Source of the DNA: an uncultured Bacilli bacterium
GTDB lineage: Bacteria > Bacillota_I > Bacilli_A > ML615J-28 > CAG-313
NCBI GenBank assembly: GCA_934140285.1
Contig: CAKPBI010000001.1
Location: 1-64,000, forward strand
Direction: 5' to 3'
Length of the DNA: 64,000 bases
Part shown: positions 16,874-24,989 of the stretch, piece by piece
How positions within the stretch are numbered: position 1 is the first letter of the stretch
Layout: the number at the start of each line of letters is the position of its first letter
Position numbers and translations under genes: made by a program
The notes under the pieces: generated by a model
What the model was told of the DNA's origin: nothing
Seen by the model: only the letters and a program-made list of their open reading frames with translations
The model's database searches: none

Positions 16874-16902
16874 TTGCAAAAATGTTAAAAGTTTGGTATA
16901 AT
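16874..16902 (+). promoter_or_regulatory. Promoter of the ecfA1A2T-truA operon
   Basis: TTGCAA (16874-16879), 17-nt spacer, TATAAT (16897-16902) with extended TGG directly before the -10. Strong sigma-A-type signal; the leader of about 40 nt shows no riboswitch. Confidence 0.8.
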
Positions 16903-16949
16903 ATACTGAAAAAGTTGAAAGTAACGAAGTTACATTTTGGAGAAAAAAT

Positions 16950-17783
16950 ATGAAAATTGAATTTAGAGATGTTAAATTTCATTATGATAATTCTGAAAAT
17001 AAAGAAAATGTCATTAATGATTTATCCTTTATAATAAATCCTGGTGAAATGGTTGCTATATTAGGACATAATGGTAGCGGAAAAAGTACAATCGCTAAAT
17101 TAATGATGGGGTTGCTTTCACCATCTCAAGGCCAAATTATCTTAGATGATATTGAAATTAATGAAAATAAAATTAGCGAGGACGAAATTGATCAGTTACA
17201 TTCTAAGATGGGAATAATATTCCAAAATCCTGATAATCAGTTTGTTGGAGTTACAGTGGAAGATGATATAGCATTTGGATTAGAAAATCATCAAATACCT
17301 CGCGAAGAAATGATTGAAAGAATACATAAATATGCAAAACTTGTCAATATGGAAGAATACCTAAAAAGTAATCCCGAGGATTTATCTGGTGGACAAAAAC
17401 AACGTGTTGCAATAGCTGGTGTTTTAGCAATGAATACAGAAGTAATTATATTTGATGAATCAACATCAATGCTTGATCCTAAAGGCACAAGAGAAATAAT
17501 AGACATGATTAAGCTTTTAAAGTTGGAATATAATAAAACTATAATTACAATTACACACAATCTTGAGGAAGCAACATTTGCAGATAGAGTAATAGTTCTA
17601 AATAATGGATCAATAGTACTTGATGGTACACCAGAAGAAGTTTTAAAAGAAAAAAATATACTTGAAGCAAGTGGATTAAAGTTGTTAGATAGTTTAGCAT
17701 TAATTGAAGATTTGAAAAATAAAAATTTTAGTAATAAAGAAGAGGTATTAAAACAACTATGGGAATTAACTTTCAAGAAGTAA
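16950..17783 (+). CDS. ecfA1: ECF transporter ATPase A1
   Basis: One of two ATPases of the energy-coupling-factor module that powers uptake of vitamins and metals by interchangeable S components. The 277-residue protein has Walker A GHNGSGKS at 39-46, signature LSGGQKQR, and Walker B followed by DESTSMLDPKG; Ser after the Glu, where most ABC proteins have Pro, is usual for EcfA1. It overlaps ecfA2 by 25 nt. Gene order ecfA1-ecfA2-ecfT-truA matches Bacillus. Confidence 0.96.
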   Translation: MKIEFRDVKFHYDNSENKENVINDLSFIINPGEMVAILGHNGSGKSTIAKLMMGLLSPSQGQIILDDIEINENKISEDEIDQLHSKMGIIFQNPDNQFVGVTVEDDIAFGLENHQIPREEMIERIHKYAKLVNMEEYLKSNPEDLSGGQKQRVAIAGVLAMNTEVIIFDESTSMLDPKGTREIIDMIKLLKLEYNKTIITITHNLEEATFADRVIVLNNGSIVLDGTPEEVLKEKNILEASGLKLLDSLALIEDLKNKNFSNKEEVLKQLWELTFKK

Positions 17784-18628
17784 CATTTAAATACTTTAAA
17801 AAATCTTCAAAAAATACACTAAACAACATAAATTTAAACATTAACAATCAAGATGAATTTATTGCAATACTTGGACATACAGGAAGTGGTAAATCTACAT
17901 TAGTCCAATTAATGAATGCACTACAGTTACCAACTACAGGTATGATTAAAATTGATGATAGAGTAATTAACCAAAAAGGTTTAAAAGATAAAAAAATTAA
18001 ACTTAAAACTATTAGAAAACATGTGGGATTGGTATTTCAATTTCCAGAATATCAATTATTTGAAGATACTGTTCTAAAAGATATTATGTTTGGACCTAAA
18101 AATTTTGGACTTTCAACAGAAGAAGCAAAAGAAAAAGCAATTGCTGCAGCCAAAAGTATATATATAGATGATGATATATTAAAGAGATCTCCATTTAATC
18201 TATCAGGTGGACAAATGAGAAGGGTGGCTATAGCTGGGATACTCGCAAGTGATCCACAAATCTTAATACTTGATGAACCAACAGTTGGGCTTGATCCAAA
18301 AGGCAAAATAGAACTTATGGAACTTCTTGTAGATATTCAAGAAAAAACTCATAAAACAATAATAATGATTTCTCATGACATGAATGTAGTAGCAAGATAT
18401 GCTACAAGGACTATTGTGTTAGACCATGGGAATTTAGTGTTTGATGGTCCTAAAAGAAAACTATTTTCAGATGTAGAAATGCTTCACAAATTTAATTTGG
18501 ATTTACCCGAGTGTGCTAAAATAGCTTTAGAGCTTAAAAACAAAGGCATTATTGAATTTTCTACCTTGCCACTTACGAAAGATGAATTATATAATTTAAT
18601 TCTCAAAGATGGTGATAGTCATGAATGA
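17759..18628 (+). CDS. ecfA2: ECF transporter ATPase A2
   Basis: Second ATPase of the ECF module, pairing with EcfA1. The 289-residue protein has Walker A GHTGSGKS at 39-46, Q-loop FQFPEYQLFEDTV, signature LSGGQMRR, and Walker B LILDEPTVGLDPKG. The ATG lies within the end of ecfA1, preceded by GAGGT. It ends inside the start region of ecfT. Confidence 0.96.
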   Translation: MGINFQEVTFKYFKKSSKNTLNNINLNINNQDEFIAILGHTGSGKSTLVQLMNALQLPTTGMIKIDDRVINQKGLKDKKIKLKTIRKHVGLVFQFPEYQLFEDTVLKDIMFGPKNFGLSTEEAKEKAIAAAKSIYIDDDILKRSPFNLSGGQMRRVAIAGILASDPQILILDEPTVGLDPKGKIELMELLVDIQEKTHKTIIMISHDMNVVARYATRTIVLDHGNLVFDGPKRKLFSDVEMLHKFNLDLPECAKIALELKNKGIIEFSTLPLTKDELYNLILKDGDSHE

Positions 18629-19601
18629 AAAAATGGTATTAGGTCAATATTATAACGGAGATAGTTTAATTCATAGACTAGATCCTAGAACAAAAATTTT
18701 TGCGTTAATAGTAATGATGGTTGTAACATTTTTAATACCTTTTAATAATTTCATTCTATTAGGTTCATTCTTTGCAATTATATTTGTAGTTATATGTCTA
18801 ACAAGAGTTCCAATTATTAAATATTTGAAGAGCCTAAGACAAATTGGCTTTTTGTTGATTTTTTCTTTTATCTTTCAAATTTTTTCAAAAACATCAGGAA
18901 CTATATTATTAACATTAAATCTCCAATTTTCATATATAAACATTATTGTAGTACTTTTAACACTTATTATATATATATTTATAAAAAAATATATACCTAC
19001 TAAATTGCTATTATTTATAGGAATAATTGTTCTATCATTTTATTTATTTACAATTCCTATGGGAGTAAGCCCATTTGCTGAAGTTACATTAAGAATCTAT
19101 GATAGTGGAGTAATATCTGGTAGCTTCATAATAGGTAGAGTTTTAGCAATTATTCTTGTATCCACTGTACTAACACTTACAACCAAACCAATGGATTTAT
19201 CATCTGCATTAGAATGGTATATGAAACCTTTTGAAATATTTAAACTTAAACCATCAATTCTTGCTATGATGATATCAATAGCTCTAAGATTTATTCCAAC
19301 ATTATTTAATGAAACAAACAAAATCCTAAAAGCTCAGGCATCAAGAGGTGTAGATTTTAAAGAAGGTAAATTACATGAACGCATTGGTCAAATAATTTCC
19401 TTACTAATTCCGATGTTTGTAATTTCGTTTAAACGTGCAGTAGACTTAGCTGATGCAATGGAAGCTCGAGGATATATACCAGGAGCCAAGCGAACCCGTT
19501 TATTAAAGATGTCATTTTCATTTAGGGATTTAATTTCGCTAATTTTAATACTCTTAATACTTGGATTTGTAATTTTTTGGAGAGTAGCGTATGCGTATTA
19601 A
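18621..19601 (+). CDS. ecfT: ECF transporter transmembrane subunit T
   Basis: Membrane scaffold that couples the ATPases to S components. The 326-residue protein starts with GQYYNGDSLIHRLDPRTKI, the family opening, has about eight hydrophobic segments, and contains two coupling-helix Ala-Arg motifs, QASRGVDF and MEARGYIPG. The start is set at ATG 18621, with GGTGAT just upstream; an in-frame ATG at 18609 precedes that site. It has more length than Bacillus EcfT (about 265) because of extra hydrophobic sequence at roughly residues 90-150. Confidence 0.94.
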   Translation: MNEKMVLGQYYNGDSLIHRLDPRTKIFALIVMMVVTFLIPFNNFILLGSFFAIIFVVICLTRVPIIKYLKSLRQIGFLLIFSFIFQIFSKTSGTILLTLNLQFSYINIIVVLLTLIIYIFIKKYIPTKLLLFIGIIVLSFYLFTIPMGVSPFAEVTLRIYDSGVISGSFIIGRVLAIILVSTVLTLTTKPMDLSSALEWYMKPFEIFKLKPSILAMMISIALRFIPTLFNETNKILKAQASRGVDFKEGKLHERIGQIISLLIPMFVISFKRAVDLADAMEARGYIPGAKRTRLLKMSFSFRDLISLILILLILGFVIFWRVAYAY

Positions 19602-20319
19602 AATGATAGTTTCATATGATGGATCATATTTTCACGGATTTCAAAGACAAACATCGCTCACGACTGTTCAGGGAAATATAGAAAATGCTTTGGAAATTAT
19701 ATATAAAGAGAAAATTAAAATTACATATGCAGGTAGAACAGATGCAGGGGTTCATGCTATAGAACAAGTTATCCACTATGATAGTGAACAAATAATACCA
19801 CTTAAAAATTTAAAAAGGGTATTAAACAAGAATTTAACTCCTCATATATATATAAGGGAAATTTCATATGTTGATAGTAACTTTCATTCAAGATATTCAG
19901 ACCATACTACTGAATATAGATACATAATCTCTACTAATGAATTCAATCCCTTCCAATCAAATTATGTATATTTTTATGATAAACCATTAAATATGGAAAA
20001 AATTAGAGAATCAATTACTTATATTATTGGAACTCATGATTTTAAGGCTTTATCAAAAGGTAATGAAAAAGAAAATACAATTAGAACTATATATTCTTTT
20101 GAAGTAAATGAGAAAAATAATGAGTACGAGTTTATTATAAAAGGAAATGGATTCTTACATAATATGGTAAGAATAATTATGGCATTGCTAATTAAAGTAA
20201 ATGAAGGAAAAATTAAGCCAAAGGAAATAAAAGACATTCTTAGTTCAAAGGATAGAAAAAGAGTTCCTTGGTGTGCACCAAGTAATGGTCTATATCTTTA
20301 TTCAATAAAGTATAATTAG
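19591..20319 (+). CDS. truA: tRNA pseudouridine(38-40) synthase TruA
   Basis: Modifies U38-U40 in tRNA anticodon arms. The 242-residue protein has the catalytic Asp51 in AGRTDAGVHA and the expected FHGFQRQ and FLHNMVRIIM motifs. The ATG overlaps the ecfT end by 11 nt, with GGAGAG 6 nt upstream. It is the last gene of the operon; rplM and rpsI do not follow. Confidence 0.97.
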   Translation: MRIKMIVSYDGSYFHGFQRQTSLTTVQGNIENALEIIYKEKIKITYAGRTDAGVHAIEQVIHYDSEQIIPLKNLKRVLNKNLTPHIYIREISYVDSNFHSRYSDHTTEYRYIISTNEFNPFQSNYVYFYDKPLNMEKIRESITYIIGTHDFKALSKGNEKENTIRTIYSFEVNEKNNEYEFIIKGNGFLHNMVRIIMALLIKVNEGKIKPKEIKDILSSKDRKRVPWCAPSNGLYLYSIKYN

Positions 20320-20324
20320 ATTTA

Positions 20325-20355
20325 AAAGAGGTAATTTCTAATTACCTCTTTATTA
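20325..20355. terminator. Bidirectional terminator between truA and the small minus-strand gene
   Basis: Perfect 12-bp stem AAAGAGGTAATT (20325-20336)/AATTACCTCTTT (20340-20351) with a 3-nt loop, T-rich on the plus side and A-rich before it, so it can act in both directions. Confidence 0.85.
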
Positions 20356-20539
20356 TTTTATATTTACGTTTATTTAATAAAGTACTTTCTAACATTTCAA
20401 TATCTTCCTTATTGTTTTCAGCTCTAGTAAATCTTAATCCATTAATGCTTAATGGGCTAATGTCTTCTGCAAATTCTTCACGTGTTTGTGATGACCTTTT
20501 TATGTCGTTTAATTTAATGTTAGTAATAGTTTTTTTCAT
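20342..20539 (-). CDS. Small hypothetical protein (65 residues)
   Basis: I do not recognise this protein. The start at 20539 gives MKKTITNIKLNDIKRSSQ with GAGGTGA about 7 nt upstream on the minus strand; longer in-frame starts lack a site. A TATAAT-like -10 (20568-20573, minus) precedes it. The product is charged, without a signal peptide or membrane segment, with a C-terminal basic tail KRKYKIIKR. It is flanked by the convergent truA terminator and the divergent tmk promoter. It has the layout of a real monocistronic gene, and its downstream hairpin supports that. Confidence 0.6.
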   Translation of the reverse strand: MKKTITNIKLNDIKRSSQTREEFAEDISPLSINGLRFTRAENNKEDIEMLESTLLNKRKYKIIKR

Positions 20540-20604
20540 TTCATTCACCTCACTAATATTTTGTACAATTATAATATATATATACTTTTTATTTACCACA
20601 TTAC

Positions 20605-20633
20605 TTTATCTAAAATATAAAATATGGTATAAT
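20605..20633 (+). promoter_or_regulatory. Promoter of tmk-holB-ricT-rsmI operon
   Basis: Extended -10 TGGTATAAT (TATAAT at 20628-20633) with weak -35 TTTATC at 20605-20610, spacer 17 nt. Confidence 0.6.
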
Positions 20634-20654
20634 AAGAAATAGAGGTATATTTTT

Positions 20655-21299
20655 ATGAGAGGTTTATTTATTTCATTTGAAGGAAACGATGGTTCTGGAA
20701 AGTCAAGTGCAATTCAGGCAGTTTATAATAAATTACTAAGTCTTGGTTATGATGTAGTTTTAACAAGGGAACCTGGCGGAAGCAAGATTGCTGAAAAGAT
20801 TAGAGATATTATTTTGGATACAGATAACACTGGTATGGATCCAATGACCGAAGCATTACTATATGCTGCAAGTAGAAGGGAACATATAATTAAAACTATT
20901 TTGCCAGCTATTGCAGCAGGGAAAGTAGTTTTATGTGATAGATTCCTAGATAGTTCATTAGCTTATCAAGGAAATGCAAGAAAATTGGGAATGAACAAAG
21001 TGAATGAACTAAATCAATTCGCAACAAATGGCCTTTTACCTGACTTAACTTTATTTGTATGTGTACATGCGGAAGTTGGATTGGCACGTATTAAAAGAAA
21101 TTTACGCGATATGGACCGACTTGAACTTGAAGCAATTGAATTTCATCGAAATGTTTATGAAGGCTATGAAGAATTGCTAAAGCTATATCCTAATAGAATA
21201 AGAAAAATTGATGGAGAACAATCGATGGAAGATGTTGCAAATTCATCAATTGAAACTGTTCTAACATTTATAAAGGAGAAAAAGCAAAGTGAAAATTAA
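20655..21299 (+). CDS. tmk: Thymidylate kinase
   Basis: Phosphorylates dTMP to dTDP. The 214-residue protein has the P-loop GNDGSGKSS at residues 10-18, the TREPGGS substrate motif near residue 37, and the DRFLDSSLAYQG segment. Length is normal. It overlaps holB by 11 nt, an arrangement close to Bacillus where tmk and holB share an operon. Confidence 0.97.
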   Translation: MRGLFISFEGNDGSGKSSAIQAVYNKLLSLGYDVVLTREPGGSKIAEKIRDIILDTDNTGMDPMTEALLYAASRREHIIKTILPAIAAGKVVLCDRFLDSSLAYQGNARKLGMNKVNELNQFATNGLLPDLTLFVCVHAEVGLARIKRNLRDMDRLELEAIEFHRNVYEGYEELLKLYPNRIRKIDGEQSMEDVANSSIETVLTFIKEKKQSEN

Positions 21300-22260
21300 A
21301 GATATGATAGATAATCAGCCTGAAGTTTTAAAACTTCTAAAAAAAGGCTTTGACTCCAATCTTTTAAGCCATGCTTACCTTTTTGCTGGTGAAGAAGGAA
21401 GTGGAATGTATGAAATGGCTATATATATGTCAATGATGCTTTTATGTGAAAGTGATAGTAAGCCATGTTTTAAATGCCATAATTGTATTAGAATTTCTAA
21501 AAACAATCATTTAAATGTTAATATAATTGAACCAATTAATGATTTAATAAGAAGAGAACAAATTGATTCATTTATTCATGAATTAACAATGACAAGTTTA
21601 GAGGCAGGACCACAAATTGGAATTATCAAAGATGCAGATAAAATGAATACATCTGCCGAAAACGCACTATTAAAAGTTTTGGAAGAACCAGCTCCAAATC
21701 ATTATATATTTTTAATTACAACAAACCCAGATAGATTATTAGATACCATCATCTCAAGAACACAAGAAATTAGGTTTAAACCACTTCCAAGAAAATTTAT
21801 CATAGATTCATTAAGAGATAGTGGTATAGAACTTGATATGACATATATATTATCCTACCTAACAAATGATTTAGATAGTGCAATGTCATTAATTAAAGAA
21901 GGAAAAATATATGATATTCTTAATATTGCAAAAGAACTATCAAAACAATTAGCAACCGGAAAAGATCCATATGTGTATTTCTATAAAAATGGTGATATGC
22001 TAAAAAAAGAACAAGATAAGAAATATCATAGAATATTCTTAGACATGCTACAATTGATAAACAAGGAAATAATAAATGTGTACAATGCAAATAGTAAAGG
22101 ATATTTTAGCGAAGTAACTCACCTTTATGAGAAAGAAACTATTTGCTTAGATAAAATTCTTAAGATGATGGAAGTTATAAATAATTATCAAGAGAGATTA
22201 AATTATTATATTAATATGAATTTATTTTATTCTAGTTTGTTGGTAGAACTAACTAGATGA
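21289..22260 (+). CDS. holB: DNA polymerase III delta-prime subunit
   Basis: Clamp-loader subunit. The 323-residue protein has the AAA+ fold with ENALLKVLEEPAPNHYIFLITT and SRTQEIRF, and a four-Cys zinc module CESDSKPCFKCHNC. The Walker A loop reads GEEGSGMYE, lacking Lys, which is normal for the non-hydrolysing delta-prime class. A GTG start at 21289 follows AAGGAG by 10 nt and overlaps tmk. Confidence 0.94.
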   Translation: MKIKDMIDNQPEVLKLLKKGFDSNLLSHAYLFAGEEGSGMYEMAIYMSMMLLCESDSKPCFKCHNCIRISKNNHLNVNIIEPINDLIRREQIDSFIHELTMTSLEAGPQIGIIKDADKMNTSAENALLKVLEEPAPNHYIFLITTNPDRLLDTIISRTQEIRFKPLPRKFIIDSLRDSGIELDMTYILSYLTNDLDSAMSLIKEGKIYDILNIAKELSKQLATGKDPYVYFYKNGDMLKKEQDKKYHRIFLDMLQLINKEIINVYNANSKGYFSEVTHLYEKETICLDKILKMMEVINNYQERLNYYINMNLFYSSLLVELTR

Positions 22261-22271
22261 AAGGAGGAAAT

Positions 22272-23273
22272 ATGGTAAGGATAGTTGGAATACAATTTAA
22301 AGGCGCAGGAAAAGTTTATTATTTTAATCCTTTAAATATTGAATTCGAAATAGGCGAATATGCTATAGTTGAAACAGTTCGTGGAGTTGAACTTGGAAAA
22401 GTAATAATAGCAAATAGAGATGTTGAAGATGAACAAATTGAATATGAACTTAAACCTGTAGTAAGAAAAGCTAATGAAAATGATCTTGCACAAGAACAAA
22501 AAAACGAAGAGTTAGCAAAGAAAAGTTTTGAAGTATTCAAAAAATATGTCAAAGTATGTAACCTTGATATGAAGCCATTGTATGCTGAATATACTATTGA
22601 TCAAACAAAAATTATTTTTTACTATACTGCAGAAGATCGCGTTGATTTTAGAGAATTGTTAAAACATCTAACACCAGAATTTAAGATTAGAGTTGAACTT
22701 AGACAAATAGGCCCAAGGGAAGCCGCAAGAGCACTTGGTGGCTTAGGTGTATGTGGAAGAGAACTTTGTTGTAAAACACATCTACAAAATTTTGATTTTG
22801 TTACAATGAAAATGGCGAAAGAACAAGGCATGAGTTTAAACAATAATAAAATTAGTGGTGCTTGTGGAAAATTAATGTGTTGTATTGCCTATGAAGTTGA
22901 ACTATACAAAGAGATGAAGAAAGAATTCCCAGCAGTTGGTTCATCTGTTAAAACGAATACTTGTGAATGCTGTAAAGTGGTTGGTGTAGACTTTTTTAAA
23001 AAATTGGTAAAAACAGAAGAAACACCTGGTGGTATGCCTGTTGTTCATAAATTAGAGGAAATTGATGGCTTTTCAATTGCAAAATCTGTTGAAGAACCAG
23101 AACTAATAGTTACTGCTGAAGAAGTGGATGATAATATTGAAATGGTTGTTGAAGAAAAAGTCGAAGAACCTGAAGAATTAACAACAGAAGAAAAGCAAAA
23201 GAAGGCAAGATATAATAGATATAAGAAGAAGTTTAAAAAAGATGGAAAGAAACAAAAAAGAAAAAATAGTTAA
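22272..23273 (+). CDS. ricT: RicT/YaaT, PSP1-domain protein of the Ric complex
   Basis: In Bacillus YaaT/RicT works with RicA and RicF in an iron-sulfur complex that promotes RNase Y-dependent mRNA processing and phosphorelay activation. The 333-residue protein starts MVRIVGIQFKGAGKVYYF, with AAAGGAGG 5-7 nt before ATG 22272; an earlier in-frame ATG at 22257 sits ahead of that site. Conserved Cys clusters include GRELCCKTHL, CGKLMCCIAYE and CECCKVVG. The C-terminal 90 residues are low-complexity, acidic then strongly basic. RicA and RicF genes are not in the window. Confidence 0.95.
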   Translation: MVRIVGIQFKGAGKVYYFNPLNIEFEIGEYAIVETVRGVELGKVIIANRDVEDEQIEYELKPVVRKANENDLAQEQKNEELAKKSFEVFKKYVKVCNLDMKPLYAEYTIDQTKIIFYYTAEDRVDFRELLKHLTPEFKIRVELRQIGPREAARALGGLGVCGRELCCKTHLQNFDFVTMKMAKEQGMSLNNNKISGACGKLMCCIAYEVELYKEMKKEFPAVGSSVKTNTCECCKVVGVDFFKKLVKTEETPGGMPVVHKLEEIDGFSIAKSVEEPELIVTAEEVDDNIEMVVEEKVEEPEELTTEEKQKKARYNRYKKKFKKDGKKQKRKNS

Positions 23274-23994
23274 TGTGTTAGGCTATGATGGATTAAAGAT
23301 AGTGCAAAGAGATGACGTATTGAATTTTTCACTTGATTCTACTTTGCTTGCTGATTTTGTTACCATTAATGCTAGTGATAAGAAAATTATAGATTTGGGA
23401 TGTGGAAATGGTTATATCCCAATCTTTTTAACATTAAGAACAAAAGCAAATATTGTTGGAGTTGAAATTCAACAAGAAGTATATGAGTTAGCAAAAAAAA
23501 GTATATCTTTAAACAATTTAGAAGAACAAATAAAAGTTTTGAATATGGATATAAATGACTTGCCTTCGTGTTATAATCCATCAACTTTTGATGTGGTAGT
23601 TTCTAATCCACCATATTTTCAATATACACCGGAAAGTATAATTAAAAAAAGTATATATCAAACAATAGCTAGACATGAAGTCAAAATTAACTTAAAGGAA
23701 ATTATTAAAACTGCCAATTATCTTTTAAAAGATGGAGGAACCTTTAGCATGGTTCATCGAAGTGAAAGATTTTTAGAGATAATTAATTTATTAAATGAAT
23801 ATCATTTTGAACCTAAAAGAATAAAATTTGTATATGCAAAAAAATCAAGTAAAGAAAGTGTAGCCATCTTAATTGAGTCAAAGAAAAATGGTAAACCTGG
23901 TGGACTAAAGATTCTTAACCCAATATATGTTACTGATGATAATAATGAATATACAGAAGAAATACTAAAAATATTTAATTTTAAAAAGGAATAA
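23242..23994 (+). CDS. yabB: tRNA1(Val) adenine-N6-methyltransferase family protein (YabB-like)
   Basis: SAM-dependent N6-adenine methyltransferase family. The 250-residue protein has the SAM-binding loop DLGCGNGYIP near residue 52, followed by an acidic strand VGVEIQ, and the catalytic NPPYF motif near residue 118. The start at 23242 lies inside the ricT end (32-nt overlap) without a clear ribosome-binding site, so the exact start is uncertain. Position between ricT and rsmI matches Bacillus yabB. The yazA gene usually between them is absent. Confidence 0.9.
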   Translation: MERNKKEKIVNVLGYDGLKIVQRDDVLNFSLDSTLLADFVTINASDKKIIDLGCGNGYIPIFLTLRTKANIVGVEIQQEVYELAKKSISLNNLEEQIKVLNMDINDLPSCYNPSTFDVVVSNPPYFQYTPESIIKKSIYQTIARHEVKINLKEIIKTANYLLKDGGTFSMVHRSERFLEIINLLNEYHFEPKRIKFVYAKKSSKESVAILIESKKNGKPGGLKILNPIYVTDDNNEYTEEILKIFNFKKE

Positions 23995-23996
23995 AT

Positions 23997-24854
23997 ATGC
24001 TAAAAAGACAAAAAACTTATGAAGACAATATGAGTGCTAAACTATATTTAGTTGGTACACCAATTGGAAATTTTCAAGATATGACATATCGAGCAGTTGA
24101 TACGTTAAAATATGTTGATGAAATATATTGTGAAGATACCAGAATAACAGGATTGTTATTAAAACATTTCGAAATACCAACAAAAATGCATAGTTATCAT
24201 ATATATAATGAAAAAGAGTTAAGTTCATCAATTATTGAAAAAATTAAAAGTGGAAAAAACATTGCTGTTGTAAGCGATGCAGGAATGCCATCAATTAGTG
24301 ATCCTGGATATTTAATAGCTACAATAGCAATTCAAAATGATATAGATGTATGTATTATACCAGGAGTTTCAGCCGGTATTACAGCATTAGTTGGTTCTGG
24401 AATTCCATCAAATAAATTTACTTTTGTTGGTTTTTTAAACAGCAAAGATAATAAACGCAAGGAAGAACTAGAACAACTGAAATTTAAGGAAGAAACATTA
24501 ATATTGTATGAAGCACCTCATCGCATAAAGGAAACTTTAGAAATGCTTAATGATATCATGCCAAATAGAGAAATTGTTTTAGCAAGAGAACTAACAAAAA
24601 AATATGAGGAATACCTAAGAGGAACATCAAAAGAAATATTAGAAGTCGTAGAAGAACTAAAAGGTGAAATGGTAATAATAATATCTGGGTGTCAAAACGA
24701 GGAAAAAGTCGCTAAGCTAATAAGCTTGTCAATTAAAGAACATTACCGCTTTTATATAGAAAATGGGTATGAAAATAAGGAAGCAATGAAGCTAGTTGCT
24801 AAAGATAGAGGCATTTCTAAAAGTGAAGTATATCAAGAAATCATGAAAAAATAA
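23997..24854 (+). CDS. rsmI: 16S rRNA 2'-O-methyltransferase RsmI
   Basis: Methylates the 2'-OH of C1402 in 16S rRNA. The 285-residue protein has LYLVGTPIGNFQDMTYRAV, EDTR, SDAGMPSISDPGY and the PGVSAGITALVGSG segment of tetrapyrrole-methylase-fold enzymes. AAAGGA before ATG 23997 supports the longer start, matching the extended N-terminus of the Bacillus protein; ATG 24030 is an alternative. Last gene of its operon. Confidence 0.96.
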   Translation: MLKRQKTYEDNMSAKLYLVGTPIGNFQDMTYRAVDTLKYVDEIYCEDTRITGLLLKHFEIPTKMHSYHIYNEKELSSSIIEKIKSGKNIAVVSDAGMPSISDPGYLIATIAIQNDIDVCIIPGVSAGITALVGSGIPSNKFTFVGFLNSKDNKRKEELEQLKFKEETLILYEAPHRIKETLEMLNDIMPNREIVLARELTKKYEEYLRGTSKEILEVVEELKGEMVIIISGCQNEEKVAKLISLSIKEHYRFYIENGYENKEAMKLVAKDRGISKSEVYQEIMKK

Positions 24855-24857
24855 ATG

Positions 24858-24884
24858 AGCACTATAGGAAACTATAGTGCTTTC
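24858..24884 (+). terminator. Terminator after rsmI
   Basis: Perfect 10-bp stem AGCACTATAG/CTATAGTGCT with GAAA tetraloop, followed by a short T run. Confidence 0.8.
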
Positions 24885-24919
24885 TAATTGCCAATTTATG
24901 CTATATATAATAAATGCTA

Positions 24920-24948
24920 TTGAAAAAAATAATCAAATATAGTAAAAT
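24920..24948 (+). promoter_or_regulatory. Promoter of the membrane/ABC cluster
   Basis: TTGAAA (24920-24925), 17-nt spacer, TAAAAT (24943-24948), 42 nt before the start codon of the fusion gene. Confidence 0.65.
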
Positions 24949-24989
24949 ACGTTCATATAATCAAATAGTCTATATTAAAGAGGTACAAA

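Noticed and set aside
16950..17783. Walker B DES instead of DEP in EcfA1 as a defect
   Set aside because: EcfA1 proteins commonly have a non-Pro residue there; the catalytic Glu is intact.
20412..20642. Plus-strand frame antisense to the small orphan gene
   Set aside because: It runs through the tmk promoter, is hydrophobic by base composition and lacks a ribosome-binding site.
21289..22260. HolB without a Walker A lysine as a broken ATPase
   Set aside because: Delta-prime subunits normally do not hydrolyse ATP and lack a full P-loop.
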